Positions 25,188-32,422 of a stretch of DNA of 40,299 nucleotides are shown piece after piece. The DNA comes from a virus. The notes beneath the pieces were generated by a model that made no database searches, was not told the DNA's origin, and saw only the letters and a list, made by a program, of their open reading frames with translations. The position numbers were made by a program, and so were the translations under genes. Numbering within the stretch: position 1 is the stretch's first letter; each line of letters starts with the position of its first letter. The stretch spans positions 1 to 40,299 of the IMG/VR virus record IMGVR_UViG_3300009168_000073, one strand, 5' to 3'.

Positions 25188-25297
25188 ATTCTAGGCTCCA
25201 ACCATTGTACGCGACACTTGGGGCAAGTGACTATACACCAGTCTCCGGAGCATTCCTTTTTCCATATCTTGCGATGAAAGAGCCAGCACCAAATCAT
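25184..25297 (-). CDS. Tiny cysteine-rich protein (WC-FHR family, copy 1)
   Basis: This 37-residue frame fills the gap before the helicase gene and overlaps both neighbours by four bases (ATGA). It reads MIWCWLFHRKIWKKECSGDW then CIVTCPKCRVQW, with C-P-K-C as a zinc-knuckle half and further cysteines at 4, 16 and 21. A second tiny gene at 25986-26111 has a very similar start (WC..FHR.I) and a C-x-C-G. Perfect packing between neighbours supports that it is real. Function unknown. Confidence 0.7.
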   Translation of the reverse strand: MIWCWLFHRKIWKKECSGDWCIVTCPKCRVQWLEPRI

Positions 25298-25479
25298 CGC
25301 TTTAAAGCCTTCTTGATAGCGCGGTGGGTTTTGATGAAGTCTGTGGTATTCCACACACCTAGGGCGAAGAAGATTAGCGCCAGTACAGTGTTACCAGCCC
25401 ACAGGTTCGCCCATAGGCACAGGAACAGCATAAGGCTGCTACAGGTGTTTACCACGTATATGAGCCATACAGGGATCAT
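25294..25479 (-). CDS. Small two-helix membrane protein
   Basis: The chosen ATG at 25479 overlaps the stop of the HTH gene (ATGA); a longer frame has no better start. The 61-residue protein has two hydrophobic helices (about 3-22 and 29-46) and a basic tail (KTHRAIKKALKR), the layout of class II holins. It lies in the replication arm rather than next to an endolysin, so a role in lysis is only a possibility. Confidence 0.65.
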   Translation of the reverse strand: MIPVWLIYVVNTCSSLMLFLCLWANLWAGNTVLALIFFALGVWNTTDFIKTHRAIKKALKR

Positions 25480-25724
25480 TCGCCGGTCAGCAGTTTGCGG
25501 GTGTACTTGGAACAAGCATGGCATCCATTTAAAGCACCTAGCTTTACGAAAGCATTACGCTTGTGTGACTCTATGGTTTTGGGCGACACCTGTAGCAGAT
25601 GAGCTATCTCTTTAGCCATACGGCCTTCAATTAAGTAGCGCATGATTTCGTGCTCCCGTCGCGTTAGAGCGCGTTTGTCCGTAGCATGTAGTCGGGCATA
25701 ATCTGTTGTATTAGTTCCTGGCAT
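25476..25724 (-). CDS. LuxR/GerE-type HTH protein (early arm)
   Basis: About 82 residues, almost all a LuxR/GerE helix-turn-helix: LTRREHEIMRYLIEGRMAKE, then IAHLLQVSPKTIESHKRNAF and VKLGALNG. It aligns over about 60 residues with the protein encoded at 3052-3279 and shares the HK..AF.KL ending. No regulatory domain is attached. The start is uncertain (25724 or 25736); neither has a clear ribosome binding site, and the gene overlaps the VRR-NUC gene by about 60 bases. Confidence 0.7.
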   Translation of the reverse strand: MPGTNTTDYARLHATDKRALTRREHEIMRYLIEGRMAKEIAHLLQVSPKTIESHKRNAFVKLGALNGCHACSKYTRKLLTGE

Positions 25725-25996
25725 GTCTGTTCGCATTCGTGCATACTGGTGATAGGGTCTAGTACTTCACAGCCACGCCTTGCCCATTCCTGTCCAATGG
25801 CGACCTGTAGCAGACGCAGCTTCTTGCCGGGGCGCTTAAGCTCGACAAAGCGGGGAGGACCGGGGGAGTATGTAGGGTTTAGGATCATGCGATCCATTGT
25901 GCCGATGTTTCCCGGTGTGTACAGCTTAAGTACTTTAAAGCCATACTCACTCAGGTTCTCACGTAGCTTGCGCTCAATGTCACTTTCAACTATCAC
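25664..25996 (-). CDS. VRR-NUC nuclease
   Basis: The 110-residue protein is a stand-alone VRR-NUC domain (PD-(D/E)XK fold). It begins ESDIERKLRENLSEYGFKVL, then TPGNIGTMDRMIL with Asp35, FVELKRPGKKL with Glu52-x-Lys54, and LLQVAIGQEW with Gln64. Such nucleases cut branched DNA and are standard in this replication cassette. GTG at 25996 is preferred to the longer frame at 26050 because a coupled tiny gene occupies that space and family members begin near this residue. Confidence 0.88.
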   Translation of the reverse strand: MIVESDIERKLRENLSEYGFKVLKLYTPGNIGTMDRMILNPTYSPGPPRFVELKRPGKKLRLLQVAIGQEWARRGCEVLDPITSMHECEQTCQELIQQIMPDYMLRTNAL

Positions 25997-26111
25997 TGTA
26001 CCAGCCCATTCTGCCGCAAGTACAGCGCCAGTTCCATACGTGGCTACCACCTTCCCACCGTATTATGCGGTGGAAGATGATACACCACAAGCGCGGCCAA
26101 CGCTCTTTCAT
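25986..26111 (-). CDS. Tiny cysteine-rich protein (WC-FHR family, copy 2)
   Basis: A 41-residue frame starts in the stop of the preceding gene (ATGA) and ends 11 bases inside the VRR-NUC gene. It reads MKERWPRLWCIIFHRIIRWE, later WNWRCTCGRMGW. The WC-x2-FHR-x-I pattern and the cysteine pair echo the tiny protein at 25184-25297. It is probably a small metal-binding protein; function unknown. Confidence 0.65.
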   Translation of the reverse strand: MKERWPRLWCIIFHRIIRWEGGSHVWNWRCTCGRMGWYSDS

Positions 26112-26359
26112 ATCATGCGCCATATTACCAGACCCCACATGGAGCCTTCGTCGCGGATAGTCCTGTACCTGTAGCTGCCCTGCCGGTTGATCGTGTACAG
26201 CATACGGCGGTAGCTCTCCATAGTCTTTTCAGACCGGAAGGTAATCACGCGGGTTTCTGTAGCGGGGAGAAATTCGTGAAGATGCTCGGGAGTCACGTAG
26301 CCCTGATACGTGCTGCGCTCAATCTTCTGTAGAGTTTTCATGTGAATTACGTTATTCAT
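26108..26359 (-). CDS. Hypothetical small basic protein
   Basis: An 83-residue protein rich in Arg/Tyr/Thr (TRVITFRSEKTMESYRRMLY; GSYRYRTIRDEGSMWGLVIW). ATG 26359 is chosen because AAAGG lies six bases upstream as part of a CTTTAAAGG motif; an internal ATG at 26341 lacks one. No family recognised. Confidence 0.65.
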   Translation of the reverse strand: MNNVIHMKTLQKIERSTYQGYVTPEHLHEFLPATETRVITFRSEKTMESYRRMLYTINRQGSYRYRTIRDEGSMWGLVIWRMI

Positions 26360-26388
26360 GCTGTGACCTTTAAAGTACCCCTAGGGGT

Positions 26389-26432
26389 GGGGATGCAGGG
26401 TAGTGAGCGGGGGGCTGTGTCCCTGCATCCCC
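26389..26432. terminator. Strong hairpin between polymerase and downstream genes
   Basis: GGGGATGCAGGG (26389-26400) pairs perfectly with CCCTGCATCCCC (26421-26432) around a 20-base loop. No T tract follows on either strand, so it may be an mRNA processing or protection element or a weak terminator. The geometry (12-bp stem, 20-base loop) is close to the hairpins at 9869 and 35002. Confidence 0.6.
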
Positions 26433-26473
26433 CCATGCCGCGATCAGGGGTAGAAGGTCGCTGGCATGGTTTC

Positions 26474-26572
26474 TCATTGGCTCTGAGCCGCCAGCAGGGT
26501 CAAGAGGACGCCTGCTATCAGGATCAGAGCAAGTAAAACTCTGGTTCGATAAGTGAAAATGTTAACCCCCAT
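26474..26572 (-). CDS. Tiny single-helix membrane protein
   Basis: A 32-residue frame begins 46 bases after the DNA polymerase stop, with AGGGA upstream of its ATG. A short basic head (NIFTYRTR) is followed by one hydrophobic helix (VLLALILIAGVLLTLLAA, about residues 12-29), so an N-in topology is likely. It could be a small lysis, exclusion or membrane-targeting protein. It is the only reading frame in an otherwise non-coding 258-bp gap. Confidence 0.6.
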   Translation of the reverse strand: MGVNIFTYRTRVLLALILIAGVLLTLLAAQSQ

Positions 26573-26617
26573 TTGCTTCCCTACCTGCATAGGGATTTCC
26601 CTTAAGTCTGTCAACGG

Positions 26618-28747
26618 TTATTTTGAATATCTTTCCATTGACTTTACCTCGGCGTCGAGCGGAAGTCCCGCCGTCCAAGTTGGTAGGTCTAGGAGGGCTT
26701 GCTTTAATTGTCGCTTTCTTTCTTCTACAAAATTATCGTCGCCCAGACTGACAATTTCATCGTGTATAAGTGCGAAGATATTAAATTCCGCAGCATCAGC
26801 GTTATTAGCACCTATACACATGATGTCGCGGGCGATGCCCTGTACCATGTTTTCCACAAGCCGTCCCCCATACGTCTGTTCGCGGTAACTCTTACCCATC
26901 CATTCAGTCCGGAAGGTAAGCATGGGTTTGCCCCATTGGTTGAGTGTGTCCGTTTTGGGGCGATAGTAAGCGATGTGCCTGCCACTTGGCAGTGTACACA
27001 AAAGCCACCACCTTTCGCTGTCGATACGGTGTACATGGTAGGTAACTGTAGTACCGTAAAGCTGTACCGTCTCACCTTCTCGCTCCACTGCCTTTATAGC
27101 GCACCAGTTAGCGCGGCTCCACAGCCCGCTATTCCAGTCGCTTATTTCCGGATACGCCGATCTGTACGCGTCAATAGTGAATTGGGCTTCGTCGAGGTCG
27201 ATGATGATATCCATGTTGTCGCAGTATTCGAGGAACCCAAGCGCCCCCAGTTGAAACCCACAACCCAATACAGCAGACTTAGCGCGCTGTCTTTCGTCTG
27301 CCAAACTTGGTACGATCTTACCATCTGCCCCGAAGTAATCACTGTACTGCCTTCTATACATATGATCCGCAGCGAACCTAACATAAACATCTTCTCCCGC
27401 CGCATATGATTTCAGTAACGTCTCACAACAAGCCAGCCATGCTAGTACACGGGCTTCAATCTGTGAGTAGTCTCCTGATAAGATTACCTTACCGGGGGGT
27501 GCTTGGATGAACCCCCTCATACTGTGGGCTAGTGCTTTTAAAGGCCGCGGAAAGTACAGGTCGGCTGTCTCGACCCATGCGGGGAGTCCGCTTGGTCCAA
27601 GGCCCCCGTGCCAGCACCCGTTTGCGAAGTACCGGAACGTGGCAGCGGCCATTCGTCCGTCTCCGCGAATGAAGTTATGGGGCTGTACACGTTTGGCGCT
27701 AAATCTACCAGTGTGCGCGCCGTAGTATACAAACAGTCCACGAGCGTACCCATCTGTGCTTGTGTTAGCCCGCATACTTTCAAGTTTCTTGACACTCGCC
27801 CTTGCGCTATCGAGGCGGATATTGATAACGTCGCGTAAATCTTCGGGGAGTTCATTCTGTGTGATCCTACTCAGTGTCTTGGTGCGAAGGTTAGGCAGCT
27901 TTTCCATTTCCTCGCGTTGGTTCAGATATTCCAGTACCCTATCCCGTTGAGTTGGATTAAGCGCCGTAATTGCATTAAAGCGTTGTACAGCATGTTGGGA
28001 ATAGTGGTCAGAGAAGTGTATAGCCTTGCCGACACTATCGAGGTCAATAGGGATACCATGCGTGTTAATGCGGAAGTCCAAATCCCAAACCTGTTGCTCG
28101 AATTGCGGTAGGTCAGGGAGTATAGCGTCAATACCGGCCTCAGTCTTGGCATCCATGAGACAGTAATGTACACCATCCGACCACCTAAATGGTAGTTCGT
28201 AAGGCTCTGCCCATAGCTGAGTAATAATACCATTTTTCTTCGGCCCCTTATACTTGCGCGGTATGCAGAACGTATTGATGAACGCTTTACCTTCCTCAGT
28301 CTGCTTTTGTATCGGTAGCTCTAGGTCCGATCCCGCACCCTCTAGGCTTGCCCGTAGTCCCCAATAGCGCGCTCTGGCGGCGGTGCAGGACCAGTGCTGT
28401 GGCATAGGCCAGCCCCACCGCTTATGACAAATCCAGTACCAAATGTCTTGCTCGAAACGAGCGTTATGTGCGACGAATACCGCATTGTCTTTAATGGCCT
28501 TGTCTATTTCATACGGTATTACTGGAGCATAGGAATGTAGGAAAGGATCATCCTCAGTAGCACAGTTAGGATAACTACTGTTACGGTAGCTCTTATTATT
28601 TCCCATGAAGTCGTAGACAGTTTCACAAGTCCCCCATATGAACGCAAGCATTAAAGGGCTTGTCGTCCAATGCTGTGCATAGATAGTGGACCCCCGCGTA
28701 CGGAGGTCCACAGTACTACGCGTTTCAAAATCAACGTGGGCGCGCAT
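26618..28747 (-). CDS. DNA polymerase, family A, with 3'-5' exonuclease
   Basis: The 709-residue replicative polymerase has an N-terminal DEDD exonuclease (HVDFETRS with Asp6 and Glu8; FVAHNARFE around 91-99; YCLMDAKTE around 195-203). The polymerase domain has motif A VILSGDYSQIEARVLAWL (Asp426), a motif B region ERQRAKSAVLGCGFQLG (485-501) and motif C FALIHDEIV (His662-Asp663-Glu664). No 5'-nuclease is present. The start overlaps the stop of the ssDNA-binding protein gene (TAATG). Confidence 0.95.
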   Translation of the reverse strand: MRAHVDFETRSTVDLRTRGSTIYAQHWTTSPLMLAFIWGTCETVYDFMGNNKSYRNSSYPNCATEDDPFLHSYAPVIPYEIDKAIKDNAVFVAHNARFEQDIWYWICHKRWGWPMPQHWSCTAARARYWGLRASLEGAGSDLELPIQKQTEEGKAFINTFCIPRKYKGPKKNGIITQLWAEPYELPFRWSDGVHYCLMDAKTEAGIDAILPDLPQFEQQVWDLDFRINTHGIPIDLDSVGKAIHFSDHYSQHAVQRFNAITALNPTQRDRVLEYLNQREEMEKLPNLRTKTLSRITQNELPEDLRDVINIRLDSARASVKKLESMRANTSTDGYARGLFVYYGAHTGRFSAKRVQPHNFIRGDGRMAAATFRYFANGCWHGGLGPSGLPAWVETADLYFPRPLKALAHSMRGFIQAPPGKVILSGDYSQIEARVLAWLACCETLLKSYAAGEDVYVRFAADHMYRRQYSDYFGADGKIVPSLADERQRAKSAVLGCGFQLGALGFLEYCDNMDIIIDLDEAQFTIDAYRSAYPEISDWNSGLWSRANWCAIKAVEREGETVQLYGTTVTYHVHRIDSERWWLLCTLPSGRHIAYYRPKTDTLNQWGKPMLTFRTEWMGKSYREQTYGGRLVENMVQGIARDIMCIGANNADAAEFNIFALIHDEIVSLGDDNFVEERKRQLKQALLDLPTWTAGLPLDAEVKSMERYSK

Positions 28748-29418
28748 TACAGAACGTCACGCATCCCAGTGCCGGGTTCTGGCGGGATAGGTGTGAACTG
28801 GCTTTTGGCGTCGGGGCGTGTAGTCCCGATCCGCTCACCGTCTGCAACCTTCTGTATGTTGTTCAGGCGGGTGCTGATGAAGTTCTTGCCCATGTACTCG
28901 GTGCCGAACATGATACCGGACACCTTACAGGTACAGCCGCTATACAGGTCCAGAGGCAGTATATCCTCATTGTTCCGCCCGACAAGCCCCGGTGCGCCGC
29001 TGTAGATGACCTGTCCGGTCTGCGGGTGCCGTGTAGCCTGTGCCTTCTGCTTGAAGTTCAGGTAATACTTGCCGAACAGGTATTCCCGTTTTTTGGTATT
29101 AAAGGCGGGGTTGTCGCCGTCACGGAAGAACGGTTCCAGATGGAAAAATGCCCCCGGTGCGTTACTCCCCGGCCATGCTTCTTCCTGCGTCTGCTTGACG
29201 AGGTTAATCATTTCCTGTAGCTCGGCTAGGCGGGTCTTTTCCCACGCCAGCGTAACACGGTATTCAGCCTCCTGTAGTCCCTGATCGTCCAGTATAGGCT
29301 TCTTCGTCTGCTCGTTTGTTTTGAGTAGCGGGCGGTCGTGGCTGGCGTGACACAGCAGGCCAATCGGTGTAATGAACTGATTGAATATAGGCTTGGAACT
29401 GTTGTTTGGATATGCCAT
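28747..29418 (-). CDS. ssDNA-binding protein (DUF2815-type)
   Basis: The 223-residue protein matches DUF2815 proteins, phage single-stranded DNA-binding proteins linked to family A polymerases. Characteristic phrases are ITPIGLLCHASHDRP, FFRDGDNPAFNTKKREYLFG and the C-terminal LYSGCTCKVSGIMFGTEYMG, then KNFISTRLNNIQKV. The tail is proline-rich and ends M-R-D-V-L rather than in the long acidic tail of many SSBs. It is coupled to both neighbours by TAATG overlaps. Confidence 0.85.
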   Translation of the reverse strand: MAYPNNSSKPIFNQFITPIGLLCHASHDRPLLKTNEQTKKPILDDQGLQEAEYRVTLAWEKTRLAELQEMINLVKQTQEEAWPGSNAPGAFFHLEPFFRDGDNPAFNTKKREYLFGKYYLNFKQKAQATRHPQTGQVIYSGAPGLVGRNNEDILPLDLYSGCTCKVSGIMFGTEYMGKNFISTRLNNIQKVADGERIGTTRPDAKSQFTPIPPEPGTGMRDVL

Positions 29419-30632
29419 TATAATACGTCCTTTAAAGCGTTTGTAGCGTTTACAGCGTCTATTGCGGTTAAAACGTCCTCCGGGGCTGCTCCGTCTATTG
29501 GTGGAAACTCCGAACCCCGTGTGTAGGGTTTCCGACCATCAATCGCTTTCTCCAGAGTAAGCGCCTGATTACTTGGCTCCAGTGCGTCGGGCGGGCATAC
29601 GTACTGCATACCCTTCAACCAAGCACTGCGCCCCTGTGGCTTGAATACGCGCTTGACTTCGCGTTCTACTCCCGCCACTGAAATAGGTTCTTTCACGTAC
29701 AGATTATCTTCCGGTACACCCAGTTCCTTAAGGTTCTGGTATACGGCCTGTCTGGCCTTCTCGTCTTTAAAGGCTCTGTCCTTCTTGGCCTTCACGATCT
29801 TGTAGCCAGCTATCTCTCTGTTCTGGTGCAGTATCCGTCTCATGGCCTCGCCGCGTAACTGTTCGCGCCAGCCCTGTAGTACGTCTGCTTCGTCTAGCGC
29901 CTGTGACAGTTGCTCGTCTGTCATAGCTATAGACTGACCGGGATAGTAAGCGAGCTTTAAATTCTCCTGCGCCCATCCTAGGAATACGTTACAGGTGCCT
30001 CTCGCGGGGCAGTATGTCTCCCGACAATGCTTGCCTGCTACTATCGCATTGCTATGTAGCGCGCTAGCGACCTCCTGCCTGAACCATGTAAGGTCATCCT
30101 CAGTAACGTCCTGTGACCGGATCATACCATCGGCATGTACGTAGTTCGGCTGGATCACTGTAATCTTGTACTGTCTCCGTTCCCCATGCTTGGCTATAAG
30201 GCCCAGTAAGTAGAGCAGCAGTTGTGGGTTCATACGTATATTTACGGGGACGTACCCATTCTTGTAGTCGATGACATGGATTAAAGACGGCGTTATAAAC
30301 CCGATATCTAAAGTACCGAACTCGCCAGTCTCGGGTATCTCTATGGTTTCCTCGCATACCAGTTCACACCCTCCCTTGCCCTCTCTGTATTGCTTGTACA
30401 GAGGCAGGATATACTCAAGTGCCATTGAGACACCCTGCACGATATCAATGTCAGGGTGATTAGGTGTTACGCCAAAGGTGACTGCATCCACTAGTAGCTC
30501 ATGCGATACAGTGCCTTTAATGCTTGCCTCGCTATCGGGGTTGTCGTAGCCCAGTAGTACCTCCGGAGAGCCGGGACATGACAGCCACCTATGCGCGGCT
30601 GACGGGGGCCTAAGTTTAGCGTGACCTATCAT
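29418..30632 (-). CDS. DUF2800 RecB/Cas4-like nuclease
   Basis: The 404-residue protein matches DUF2800, a PD-(D/E)XK exonuclease family. Catalytic candidates are His44 in KGTVSHELL, Asp109 in GTLDIGF and Asp122-x-Lys124 in HVIDYKNGYVPV. Four cysteines (19, 203, 208, 214; SCPGS and CRETYCPARGTCNVF) are spaced as in Fe-S cluster nucleases (Cas4/AddB). It probably resects DNA for recombination with the adjacent ssDNA-binding protein. AAGGAAG precedes the ATG. It ends L-K-D-V-L. Confidence 0.85.
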   Translation of the reverse strand: MIGHAKLRPPSAAHRWLSCPGSPEVLLGYDNPDSEASIKGTVSHELLVDAVTFGVTPNHPDIDIVQGVSMALEYILPLYKQYREGKGGCELVCEETIEIPETGEFGTLDIGFITPSLIHVIDYKNGYVPVNIRMNPQLLLYLLGLIAKHGERRQYKITVIQPNYVHADGMIRSQDVTEDDLTWFRQEVASALHSNAIVAGKHCRETYCPARGTCNVFLGWAQENLKLAYYPGQSIAMTDEQLSQALDEADVLQGWREQLRGEAMRRILHQNREIAGYKIVKAKKDRAFKDEKARQAVYQNLKELGVPEDNLYVKEPISVAGVEREVKRVFKPQGRSAWLKGMQYVCPPDALEPSNQALTLEKAIDGRKPYTRGSEFPPIDGAAPEDVLTAIDAVNATNALKDVL

Positions 30633-30734
30633 TTTTGGCTTCCTTAGTATAAAATGGAGCCTTCCCTCCGAACAGCCAGTGCTGTCATCATAGGGAACCC
30701 GTGAGGGCTTTAAAGACGTGCTCAGGTCTTACTC

Positions 30735-30854
30735 TTATTCCAGTAGCAGTTCCGGCTCGACAGGTTCATCCTGTTCTTCCGGTTCTTCTCGGTTCGATAC
30801 TACTAATCCGTGCAAATGGATATTGTAGTACTCGAACAGGGCTTCGTCCAACAT
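30735..30854 (-). CDS. Tiny acidic protein
   Basis: A 39-residue frame follows an excellent ribosome binding site (GGGGAGGAAGG). It begins MLDEALFEYYNIHLHGLVVS and ends in an acidic tail (EEPEEQDEPVEPELLLE). It lies 17 bases after the previous stop. The strong signal and the gap-filling position support expression. Function unknown; the acidic, partly aromatic make-up would suit a DNA mimic or an inhibitor, but that is speculation. Confidence 0.65.
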   Translation of the reverse strand: MLDEALFEYYNIHLHGLVVSNREEPEEQDEPVEPELLLE

Positions 30855-30870
30855 GTGACCTTCCTCCCCT

Positions 30871-31128
30871 CTACGGGGCTGGCTGCGGTATCAGCCAAGA
30901 CTGCACTGGACCTCCCGGTTCTGTAGGAGGGGCAGGCGCGACGTTAGCCGGTGCCACCGCAGCCGCTACCGGGAACCCCGGCGATCCAGTAGGATCAGGT
31001 GACGCATACGGCGAAATTGCCGGTATGGGCCAATCGTCTCCCTTGGGCATACCATCCCTGTCAGACAGTATAGCGTTATGCGGCGGTAGCGGGTTCTCCT
31101 GCTTCGGCGCGTCTCTCGGATTAACCAT
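30871..31128 (-). CDS. Proline/alanine-rich hypothetical protein
   Basis: The ATG at 31128 lies seven bases after GGAAGGAG; the ATG six bases upstream is too close. The 85-residue protein begins MVNPRDAPKQENPLPPHNAI and is otherwise a proline-, alanine- and glycine-rich low-complexity chain (GFPVAAAVAPANVAPAPPTE). Probably disordered. The opposite-strand frame here is a shadow. Confidence 0.65.
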   Translation of the reverse strand: MVNPRDAPKQENPLPPHNAILSDRDGMPKGDDWPIPAISPYASPDPTGSPGFPVAAAVAPANVAPAPPTEPGGPVQSWLIPQPAP

Positions 31129-31145
31129 TACCATTCTCCTTCCTA

Positions 31146-31161
31146 GTAGCTTTAAAGCTAC
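31146..31161. repeat. Perfect 16-bp palindrome GTAGCTTTAAAGCTAC
   Basis: GTAGCTTTAAAGCTAC in the leader of the proline-rich gene is the longest perfect extension of the genome-wide CTTTAAAG palindrome that I noticed. It lies 15 bases after one stop and just upstream of GGAAGGAG, outside any coding sequence, so no codon constraint explains it. Confidence 0.8.
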
Positions 31162-31176
31162 CCTGTAGTGGCCTCC

Positions 31177-31974
31177 TTAGCGGTCGTCATCCGGAATGTC
31201 ATCGTCGCCCCGGTGTTCGTCCTCGGACGTGCGCTGGTCGGCGTACGAACCGGATACCCCGGAACCGTGTTCCTTTCCCTGTTCGTACTGCCGCCTCTCC
31301 CGCGCCCGTTGCGCCATTTGTCCCGGTAGCTCACGCTCCCGCTGGCGGTCACGGCGGCGCTGCTCGACCTGCTCCTGTTCCTCTTTGGTATAAGGACCGG
31401 GACGCTCGTTCTGTTCCTTGTACATCGCCTCGGCTTCATCCGGAGGCAGTACGGCAGTGCCGGGGTTGCCACCTTCCCATACAGGTGCGGTGTCAGGCAC
31501 GTAGTCTGCGCCCTCGGTATGAGGCTCCACAGGGTACGGCGGTACAGGTGACGTTTCCGGGTTCGCCGGATTGTCGGGGTTGTGTATGTTGTCGGGCGGA
31601 AGCTCGTTCTCGATTTCATCCACCAACTGCCCCGGACGGTCGAAACGAGTACCCGGCTGTTCCTCACGGTCCTGCCGCCGATGAAGGTCCTCGTCATAGT
31701 CCGTCAGGCGCGTATCAGGTGCGTCAGGGCGCTTCTCACGCTCTGGACGATCACCGTCGTTGTCGCCGCGCATCGGCGTATTCTCTGCGGCCCTCTCCTG
31801 TACTTGGCGCTGCTCCTGCCGCTGGTCGTCTGATCCAGTAGCAAGCGGGTCGGCAGGGTTCGGCTTGTCGGTATCCTCACCTTTCTTTTTATCCTCGGGG
31901 TTATCGCCCTTGGACTGCTCTTGCTTGAACGCCTTGCGTTCGGCTTCTTCTTCCTCTTTGGTTTTCTTGGTCAC
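31177..31974 (-). CDS. Highly charged disordered protein
   Basis: The 265-residue protein is nearly all charged or polar residues and proline (KTKEEEEAERKAFKQEQSKG; EQEQVEQRRRDRQRERE) and ends with DDDIPDDDR. No folded domain is apparent. The start is GTG within AGGAGTGCTTTAAAGTG. It lies between the small proline-rich protein and the primase-helicase in the replication arm. The acidic terminus resembles tails that bind partner proteins. Function unknown. Confidence 0.7.
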   Translation of the reverse strand: MTKKTKEEEEAERKAFKQEQSKGDNPEDKKKGEDTDKPNPADPLATGSDDQRQEQRQVQERAAENTPMRGDNDGDRPEREKRPDAPDTRLTDYDEDLHRRQDREEQPGTRFDRPGQLVDEIENELPPDNIHNPDNPANPETSPVPPYPVEPHTEGADYVPDTAPVWEGGNPGTAVLPPDEAEAMYKEQNERPGPYTKEEQEQVEQRRRDRQRERELPGQMAQRARERRQYEQGKEHGSGVSGSYADQRTSEDEHRGDDDIPDDDR

Positions 31975-32017
31975 TTTAAAGCACTCCTATGTGCAGGGGT
32001 GGTTTGGCTTCCTTCTC

Positions 32018-32404
32018 CTATATGATACCCTGCGGTTGCGCCGGTGCAGGCTGTGTAGCAAACTGCTGGATGACCTGCGAGAACCGAGTATAAAGTTCCG
32101 GCAGTTGGTCGGGGCGGGCTTCGGGCAGGCGGGCAATACCCATCTGCGAAAGCACCTGAGAAAGCTGGCCCTTCAAGGCCGCGTTGTCAAGGTGCGGTTC
32201 AATCAGGCTCATCACCTGTGCCTCAGTCACCTGAGCGGGCTGTGCAGGCGCTGCCGGGGCCGCTGCGAACGGATCAACGGGCTGCTGTAGCTGCGTCTGC
32301 GGAGGCTGTGCAGGAGCCTGTTGGCCTGCACCAGTAGCACCGCCGTTGAGCAGTCCCTTGATAATCTGTAGGTCGGCGTGGATTGCTTCGAGAATACCAG
32401 TCAT
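32018..32404 (-). CDS. Hypothetical protein with Pro/Gln/Ala linker
   Basis: The 128-residue protein has a short helical N-terminus (MTGILEAIHADLQIIKGLLN), a proline/glutamine/alanine-rich linker (26-60) and a helical C-terminal domain (EAQVMSLIEPHLDNAALKGQ, then LSQVLSQMGIARLP). AAAGGAAG precedes the ATG. It directly follows the primase-helicase gene and may be an accessory factor, but no family is recognised. Confidence 0.7.
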   Translation of the reverse strand: MTGILEAIHADLQIIKGLLNGGATGAGQQAPAQPPQTQLQQPVDPFAAAPAAPAQPAQVTEAQVMSLIEPHLDNAALKGQLSQVLSQMGIARLPEARPDQLPELYTRFSQVIQQFATQPAPAQPQGII

Positions 32405-32422
32405 ATTACTTCCTTTGCTTCC

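Noticed and set aside
26360-26450. 26-codon - strand frame through the hairpin at 26389-26432
   Set aside because: It lies across the hairpin, has no convincing ribosome binding site and no recognisable features.
30701-31168. 155-codon + strand open frame
   Set aside because: It is antisense to two well-initiated - strand genes (30735-30854 and 30871-31128) and is low-complexity.
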